From assembly GCF_039540575.1 (NCBI RefSeq), contig NZ_BAABFC010000009.1:124001-188000 (forward strand): a DNA stretch of 64,000 nt, read 5' to 3'. A program made the position numbers and the translations under genes. The DNA is from Pseudaeromonas paramecii. Lineage in GTDB: Bacteria > Pseudomonadota > Gammaproteobacteria > Enterobacterales > Aeromonadaceae. The notes under the pieces are model-generated. The model did not search any database, was not told the origin of the DNA, and saw only the letters and a list, made by a program, of their open reading frames with translations. The stretch's first letter is position 1. Each line of letters begins with the position of its first letter. Positions 59,447-64,000 of the stretch are shown here, in pieces.

Positions 59447-60280
59447 ATGACCCAGACAGTGCTGATCACCGGCTGCTCCAGCGGCATTGGTCTGGCCGCC
59501 GCCCGCGGCCTGCGCCAGGCGGGTTTCCGGGTGCTGGCCACCGCTCGCCAGCCGGCCGATGTGGCCGCCCTGGCGGCGGAGGGGTTTGCCGCCCATCGGC
59601 TGGATCTCACCGACGAGGCCAGCATAGAGGCGGCCGCCCGGTGGGCCCTGAGTCAAAGCCAGGGCCAGCTGTGGGGGCTCGTCAATAATGGCGCCTACGG
59701 CCAGCCCGGCGCCCTCGAGGATCTGCCCACCGACGCCCTGCGGCGGCAATTTGAGACCAATTTCTTCGGCTGGCATCACCTCACCCGGCAACTATTGCCG
59801 GCCATGCTGGCCAATGGCCAGGGGCGCATCGTGCAGGTGGGCTCGGTACTGGGACTGGTGGCCATGCGTTTTCGCGGCGCCTACAACAGCAGCAAGTTTG
59901 CGTTAGAAGGCTACACCGACACACTGCGGCTGGAGCTGCGGGGCAGCGGCGTACATGTCAGCCTGATTGAACCTGGCCCTATCGAAACCCGGTTTCGGGT
60001 GCATGCCCTGGCCGCCTTCCGTCAGGCCATCGATCTGGACCACAGCCGCCATGCCAAGGAATATCGGCAAACCTTGCAGCGGCTCGGGCGGGCGGAAGGC
60101 AGCCCTTCCGGCCCCTTCACCCTGCCGGCAGAAGCCTGTCTGCCGCCACTGCGCCATGCCTTGCAGGCCAAGCGACCCCGCCGGCGCTATCAGGTGACCC
60201 GTCCGGCCAAGTGGTTCTATTACCTCCGGCGTCTGCTGCCCACCGCCTGGCTGGACGCCCTGCTGGCGCGCTCAGCCTAA
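59447..60280 (+). CDS. YbbO-like short-chain dehydrogenase
   Basis: This 277-residue oxidoreductase has the NAD(P) motif TGCSSGIG near residue 8, NNGAYG, a catalytic Ser in VGSVLG and the YNSSK Tyr/Lys pair. The pattern LLPAMLANGQGRIVQVGS and the C-terminal RRYQVTRPAKWFYYLRRLLP resemble Escherichia coli YbbO. Its substrate is unknown. It starts 12 bases after yebG and could be read with it. Confidence 0.87.
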   Translation: MTQTVLITGCSSGIGLAAARGLRQAGFRVLATARQPADVAALAAEGFAAHRLDLTDEASIEAAARWALSQSQGQLWGLVNNGAYGQPGALEDLPTDALRRQFETNFFGWHHLTRQLLPAMLANGQGRIVQVGSVLGLVAMRFRGAYNSSKFALEGYTDTLRLELRGSGVHVSLIEPGPIETRFRVHALAAFRQAIDLDHSRHAKEYRQTLQRLGRAEGSPSGPFTLPAEACLPPLRHALQAKRPRRRYQVTRPAKWFYYLRRLLPTAWLDALLARSA

Positions 60281-60301
60281 GCGACAGCGTTTGGCATCGG
60301 C

Positions 60302-60637
60302 TCAGCCGTAGTGCTGGCCGTTGTCGTAATAGGCGGTACGGGTTAACGGCAGCACCACCACGGCCACCTCGGTTTGGGCGCCCAGCTCGGCCTGCACCGC
60401 GGCTGTGATGAGCTTGGCCGCGGCGTCCTGCACCGCCTGGCCACGATCGAACCACAAGAGTTCGACGAAGGGATAGCCGGTGCCGGGCGCCGGCGCAATA
60501 ATGAATTCGGTGTGTACCCGCTCCAGGGTAAAATGAGCCACGGGCGCACCGGTCAGCTCGCTGAGCTGCTGCACCAAGGCCGGCGCCAGCTGGGCCAAGG
60601 GCTCAGTCGCTATGCCGCGAAAACGAAGATGAGGCAT
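60302..60637 (-). CDS. DUF1904 family protein
   Basis: A 111-residue protein on the opposite strand with the tautomerase-like DUF1904 pattern: MPHLRFRGI at the start, TEFIIAPAPGTGYPFVELLWFDRG in the middle. Related small enzymes use an N-terminal Pro, which is present at residue 2. The family has no proven function. The start is the ATG giving MPHL, preceded by GGAGATCCTC-type sequence; upstream in-frame codons run toward the divergent gene. Confidence 0.8.
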   Translation of the reverse strand: MPHLRFRGIATEPLAQLAPALVQQLSELTGAPVAHFTLERVHTEFIIAPAPGTGYPFVELLWFDRGQAVQDAAAKLITAAVQAELGAQTEVAVVVLPLTRTAYYDNGQHYG

Positions 60638-60649
60638 GAGGATCTCCAT

Positions 60650-61558
60650 ATGCAAAAAAACCGGCCACATCATAGCCGCCCCGTCCGCTGGATGACAGCC
60701 TGCCTGCTGTGTCTGGGTCTATTGCCCCTGTGGGCCCAGGCCATGCCGGGTCTGTGGCAAGCGCAAAAAGGCGAGCAGACCCTGTGGTTGCTGGGCTCCA
60801 TCCATGTGGGCACCGCCAGCCTCTACCCGCTGGACTCCGCCATCATGCAGACCTGGCAGCAGGCCGACGAGCTGATATTGGAAACCGATCTGCGCCAGCT
60901 CGATGGCGCCGCCCAGCAGGAGCTGTTGCAGCTGGGCCGTCTGCCGGCGGGTCAGAACCTGGCAGATCGCCTGCCCTCCCCCCTGTACCGCCAGGCCGTC
61001 CAGGCCGCCCAACGCCAACATCTGCCGCCAGAGACCCTGCAGCCCTTGCAACCCTGGTTCGCCGCCCTCACCCTGACTCAGGTGGCCATGCAGCAGGCCG
61101 GTTACCAAGCCCAATACGGGGTGGATGAGTTTTTCGTGCGTCAGGCCCAGATCAGCGGCAAACCCATCGTGGGCCTGGAGCAGCCCATAGATCAGTTTCG
61201 TTATCTGGCCGGTCTCAGGGAGCACGAACTGGCCTTCTTGCAAAACACCCTGGAGCAGCTGCCCAGTCTGAGCACCCTGTTGCCCGATCTGATCCAGGCC
61301 TGGCAGGCGGGAGACACCCAGCGCCTGCTGACCCTGCTCAACGAAGAACAGGGCCCGCCCGAGCTGCGGGACTATCTGCAAACCCAGCTGCTGGAGCAAC
61401 GTAACCTGCGCTGGCTGCCACAGCTGATGGACGCCCGGCACCAGAAGGCCTTCGTGGTGGTGGGCGCCCTGCACCTGCACGGCCCCCAAGGCCTGCTGGC
61501 CCTGCTGCAACAGGCCGGCTATCGGGTGGCCCCCATCTTGGCGGAGACCGCCTCATGA
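60650..61558 (+). CDS. TraB/GumN family protein
   Basis: The 302-residue protein has an N-terminal signal peptide or membrane helix (MTACLLCLGLLPLWAQAMP region). It then shows the TraB/GumN features LLGSIHVGTASLYPL, an acidic LILETDL, and VVVGALHLHGPQGLLALLQQAG at the end. These proteins are related to Tiki-type metalloproteases and their bacterial role is unclear. The ATG is eight bases after GAGG. It overlaps smrA by four bases. Confidence 0.85.
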   Translation: MQKNRPHHSRPVRWMTACLLCLGLLPLWAQAMPGLWQAQKGEQTLWLLGSIHVGTASLYPLDSAIMQTWQQADELILETDLRQLDGAAQQELLQLGRLPAGQNLADRLPSPLYRQAVQAAQRQHLPPETLQPLQPWFAALTLTQVAMQQAGYQAQYGVDEFFVRQAQISGKPIVGLEQPIDQFRYLAGLREHELAFLQNTLEQLPSLSTLLPDLIQAWQAGDTQRLLTLLNEEQGPPELRDYLQTQLLEQRNLRWLPQLMDARHQKAFVVVGALHLHGPQGLLALLQQAGYRVAPILAETAS

Positions 61559-62151
61559 GCGCCGCCCTGCCCCAGACCGAAGCCAGCCTGTTTGCCCAGC
61601 AGATGCAGGACGTCAAACCCCTGACGGCCGACGCCAGGGTGCGGCTACAGGGCCAGAGTCTGGACGAGGCCGCCCGCCAGGCCCGTCAGCAGGCGGCGCA
61701 GCAGGCCGACACTCAGATCCCCCACCCCTTCGGCTTTGAGGCCGTCCCCCTGCTGGATCCCCACGAGGTGGTGAGCTTCAAGCGCGATGGGGTGCAGGAG
61801 GGAGTGTTCCGCAAGCTGCGCCTGGGGCAGTACCAGATTGAAACCAGCCTGGATCTGCAGGGCATGGGGCTGGAGTCCGCCCGTCATCGCCTGCTGGAGG
61901 TGCTAGGTCAGTGTCAGCAGCTGGAGATCCGCAGCCTGCTGATCCGCCATGGCCGCGGCCTGCAGAGCCAACCGCCGGCCCAGCTCAAGAGCCATGTCTG
62001 CCACTGGCTGGGCCTCTGGCCCCAGGTGCTGGCCTACCATAGCGCACCGCGCCCGCTCGGCGGCAGCGGCACCACCCTGGTGCTGCTGCGCAAGGGGCAG
62101 CAGGATAAACAACACACCCGGGAGCGCATCCAGAAGCGCCTGCCGGAGTAA
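61555..62151 (+). CDS. smrA: DNA endonuclease SmrA (Smr domain protein)
   Basis: This 198-residue protein resembles Escherichia coli SmrA (YdaL). A charged N-terminal region is followed by a C-terminal Smr domain with LDLQGMGLESARHRLLEVL and the RHGRG motif. Smr domains are nicking endonucleases or RNA-interacting modules. It overlaps the TraB-like gene by four bases. Confidence 0.88.
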   Translation: MSAALPQTEASLFAQQMQDVKPLTADARVRLQGQSLDEAARQARQQAAQQADTQIPHPFGFEAVPLLDPHEVVSFKRDGVQEGVFRKLRLGQYQIETSLDLQGMGLESARHRLLEVLGQCQQLEIRSLLIRHGRGLQSQPPAQLKSHVCHWLGLWPQVLAYHSAPRPLGGSGTTLVLLRKGQQDKQHTRERIQKRLPE

Positions 62152-62181
62152 GTCATCACCGGATTAGTCAAAGGAAACGCC

Positions 62182-63672
62182 ATGAGTTACGCCCTGTTAA
62201 GCCGCCGCTTCCACCAGTTGCATCACTTTGCGCATCTCAGTGCCATCTGCGGCTGGGATCAGGCCACCATGATGCCCGAAGGCGGCAACGACGCCCGGGC
62301 CGCCGCCCTGGCGGAGCTCTCCTTGCTGATGCACGAACGCCTCACCGCGCCGGAACTGGCCGACTGGTTTGCCGCCGCCCAGGCGGAGTCCCTGACGCCT
62401 GCCCAGCAGATCAGCCTTCAGGAGATGCAACGCCGGCATCGGCAAGCCAGCGTGCTGCCCGGCGATCTGGTGCAGGCCAAGTCCCTGGCGGGCTCCGGTT
62501 GCGAGCACGCCTGGCGGCGCCAGCGGCGGGAGAATGACTGGGCCGGCTTTCTGACCAACTTCCAGGAGGTGGTCGCCTTGAGCCGTGAGGAGGCCGCCAT
62601 TCGCGCCGAGGCCAATGGCGGCCGCCCCTATGACAGTCTGCTGGACCTGTACGAGCCAGGCATGAACTGCACGCAGATTGACGGCCTGTTCGCCGAGTTG
62701 CAGCAGTGGCTGCCGGATCTCATCCGCCAGGTGACCGAACGCCAGGCAACCGAGTCGGTGATCCTGCCCCAGGGGCCCTTTGCCACCGCGGCCCAACAGG
62801 ATCTCGGCCGCCAGATCATGGGACTGCTGGGCTTTGACTTTAGCCGTGGTCGTCAGGATGTCAGTGCCCACCCGTTTTGCGGCGGCGTGCCCAGCGATGT
62901 GCGCATCACCACCCGCTTCGATGAGGCGGACTTCACCCAGAGCCTGATGGGCATCATCCACGAGACCGGCCATGCCCGTTACGAGCAGGGCCTGCCGGCC
63001 CAGTGGCAAGGGCTGCCGGTGGGGGAAGCCCGCTCCATGGGCATCCACGAAAGCCAGAGTCTGTTCTTTGAGATGCAACTGGCCCGTCACCCTGGCTTCG
63101 TCGCCCAGCTGCCGCCCTTGCTGGAGGCTAGCTTCGGCCCGCAGCCGGCCTTTGCCGCCGACAACCTGGCCCGTCTCTACACCCGGGTGGCGCCGGGCTA
63201 TATTCGGGTGGATGCGGACGAGGTGACCTATCCGGCCCACATCATGCTGCGCTACGAGATAGAAAAACGGCTGATCGAGGGCGACATCGAAGCCCGCGAT
63301 ATCCCCGAGCTGTGGGACCTGCGCATGCAGCAGTATCTGGGGCTCTCCACCGCCGGCAACGACAAAGATGGCTGCCTGCAGGACATCCACTGGACCGACG
63401 GCAGCTTTGGCTACTTCCCCAGCTACACCCTGGGCGCCCTGTATGCCGCCCAGCTGGCCGAGGCCCTGCAACAGCAATTAGGCAGCTTTGCCAGCCTGCT
63501 GAGCCAGCCTGATGGCCTGGGCAACATCTTCGCCTGGCTGCAGCAACATATCTGGCAGCAGGCCAGCCTGCTGGACACCGATGCCCTGATCCGGCAAGCC
63601 ACCGGCACCCCCTTGAGCGTGGCGCCGTTTCGCCGCCACCTGCAGGCCCGTTATCTGGGGAGGCACGCATGA
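62182..63672 (+). CDS. M32 family metallocarboxypeptidase
   Basis: This 496-residue zinc carboxypeptidase (Taq type) shows the HExxH-type motif HETGH at 260-264, followed by EQGLPAQWQGLPVGEARSMGIHESQS with the third zinc ligand (Glu in HESQS). The length is typical of family M32. It is cytoplasmic (no signal). The next gene begins at its stop as ATGA. Confidence 0.93.
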   Translation: MSYALLSRRFHQLHHFAHLSAICGWDQATMMPEGGNDARAAALAELSLLMHERLTAPELADWFAAAQAESLTPAQQISLQEMQRRHRQASVLPGDLVQAKSLAGSGCEHAWRRQRRENDWAGFLTNFQEVVALSREEAAIRAEANGGRPYDSLLDLYEPGMNCTQIDGLFAELQQWLPDLIRQVTERQATESVILPQGPFATAAQQDLGRQIMGLLGFDFSRGRQDVSAHPFCGGVPSDVRITTRFDEADFTQSLMGIIHETGHARYEQGLPAQWQGLPVGEARSMGIHESQSLFFEMQLARHPGFVAQLPPLLEASFGPQPAFAADNLARLYTRVAPGYIRVDADEVTYPAHIMLRYEIEKRLIEGDIEARDIPELWDLRMQQYLGLSTAGNDKDGCLQDIHWTDGSFGYFPSYTLGALYAAQLAEALQQQLGSFASLLSQPDGLGNIFAWLQQHIWQQASLLDTDALIRQATGTPLSVAPFRRHLQARYLGRHA

Positions 63673-64000
63673 CCAAGATCCCATCCCGTTTATTGCTGCT
63701 CTTGAGTGTGTCCCTCAGCGTCCCGCTGACGGCGGCGCCCTGGTTACTGCCCGAGCAGGGCGATTATCAGCTGGAAAGCGGCTCGCCCCAGTATTGTCCC
63801 GAGGGGCACCTGGTCTATCTGAGCGAGGCCAGGGTGCTGATGCTGGATGCCCGCAGTCATTTCACCCTGCCGCCGCCGGGCCAGGCCAGTGCCCGCTGGC
63901 AGGAGCGCGGCGAGAGCGGTTGTCAGTACGATACCGAATTTGTCTGGCTGGGCCCCCAGCGCTTCGAGGTGCATCACAGGGTCAGCGGTTGTGCCGAGCT
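63669..64000 (+). CDS. Secreted protein of unknown function, cut by the window edge
   Basis: An open frame starts at ATG overlapping the M32 stop and runs off the right edge (110 residues visible). It begins with a signal peptide, MTKIPSRLLLLLSVSLSVPL, with likely cleavage after TAA. The visible mature part has three cysteines and no motif I recognise. Coupling to the carboxypeptidase is by position only. Confidence 0.8.
   Translation, partial: MTKIPSRLLLLLSVSLSVPLTAAPWLLPEQGDYQLESGSPQYCPEGHLVYLSEARVLMLDARSHFTLPPPGQASARWQERGESGCQYDTEFVWLGPQRFEVHHRVSGCAE

Overview
This 64 kb window is almost entirely one polar flagellum and chemotaxis locus, followed by about 5 kb of ordinary chromosome. The set of parts (two-component FlrA/FlrB/FlrC control, FlhF/FlhG pole placement, FlgO/FlgP/FlgT outer rings, FlaG, CheV, and CheZ beside CheY) is that of a polarly flagellated gammaproteobacterium of the Vibrio, Shewanella and Aeromonas type. 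The high GC content, the argW-like tRNA, SOS-boxed yebG, smrA and an M32 carboxypeptidase suggest Aeromonadales (an Oceanimonas, Zobellella or Aeromonas relative). That placement is an inference from gene content; no ribosomal RNA is present.

Reading the minus strand from right to left gives assembly order. cheV-cheR (53.8-54.7 kb) come first. Next is flgBCDE (50.0-52.9 kb) with its own terminator, then flgFGHIJKL (42.1-49.8 kb) with another. Two flagellin genes follow, flaA (41 kb) and flaB (40 kb), then flaG-fliD-fliS-fliT. After these comes a maf glycosyltransferase and nine genes (26.0-34.5 kb) that together encode the whole route to CMP-legionaminic acid through GDP-linked intermediates. 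Then come flrA, flrBC, fliEFGHIJ, fliKLMNOPQR-flhB, flhAFG-fliA, cheY-cheZ-cheA and the first 23 codons of cheB, cut by the window edge. On the plus strand, flgA and flgMN (54.8-56.4 kb) face flgOP, and flgT closes the flagellar block at 58.8 kb. After that lie tRNA-Arg(CCT), yebG, a YbbO-like dehydrogenase, a DUF1904 gene, a TraB/GumN protein, smrA, an M32 metallocarboxypeptidase and a secreted protein cut by the right edge.

Regulation can be read in outline. GG-N10-GC sigma-54 sites stand before flhA, fliK, fliE, flrB, flgF, flgB, flgA, flgT and, unexpectedly, inside the legionaminic acid operon before ptmE. Sigma-28 sites stand before flgM, flgO, flaB and, in two tandem copies, before flaA. 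This fits the FlrA to FlrBC to FliA hierarchy, with FlgM as the anti-sigma-28 brake. Flagellin, its cap and chaperones, the Maf transferase and the sugar pathway run in one direction from flaB with no terminator seen between them, so filament protein and its glycan are probably made together.

Points that stand out are the complete legionaminic acid pathway with an embedded sigma-54 promoter, a CheA whose P2 region holds three acidic repeats resembling the CheY-binding tails of FliM and CheZ, a duplicated flaA promoter, a long structured flaB leader, and an intergenic region between the flagellin genes that may hold a small transcript or the remains of a lost flagellin gene. No insertion sequence, CRISPR array, prophage or rRNA was seen.
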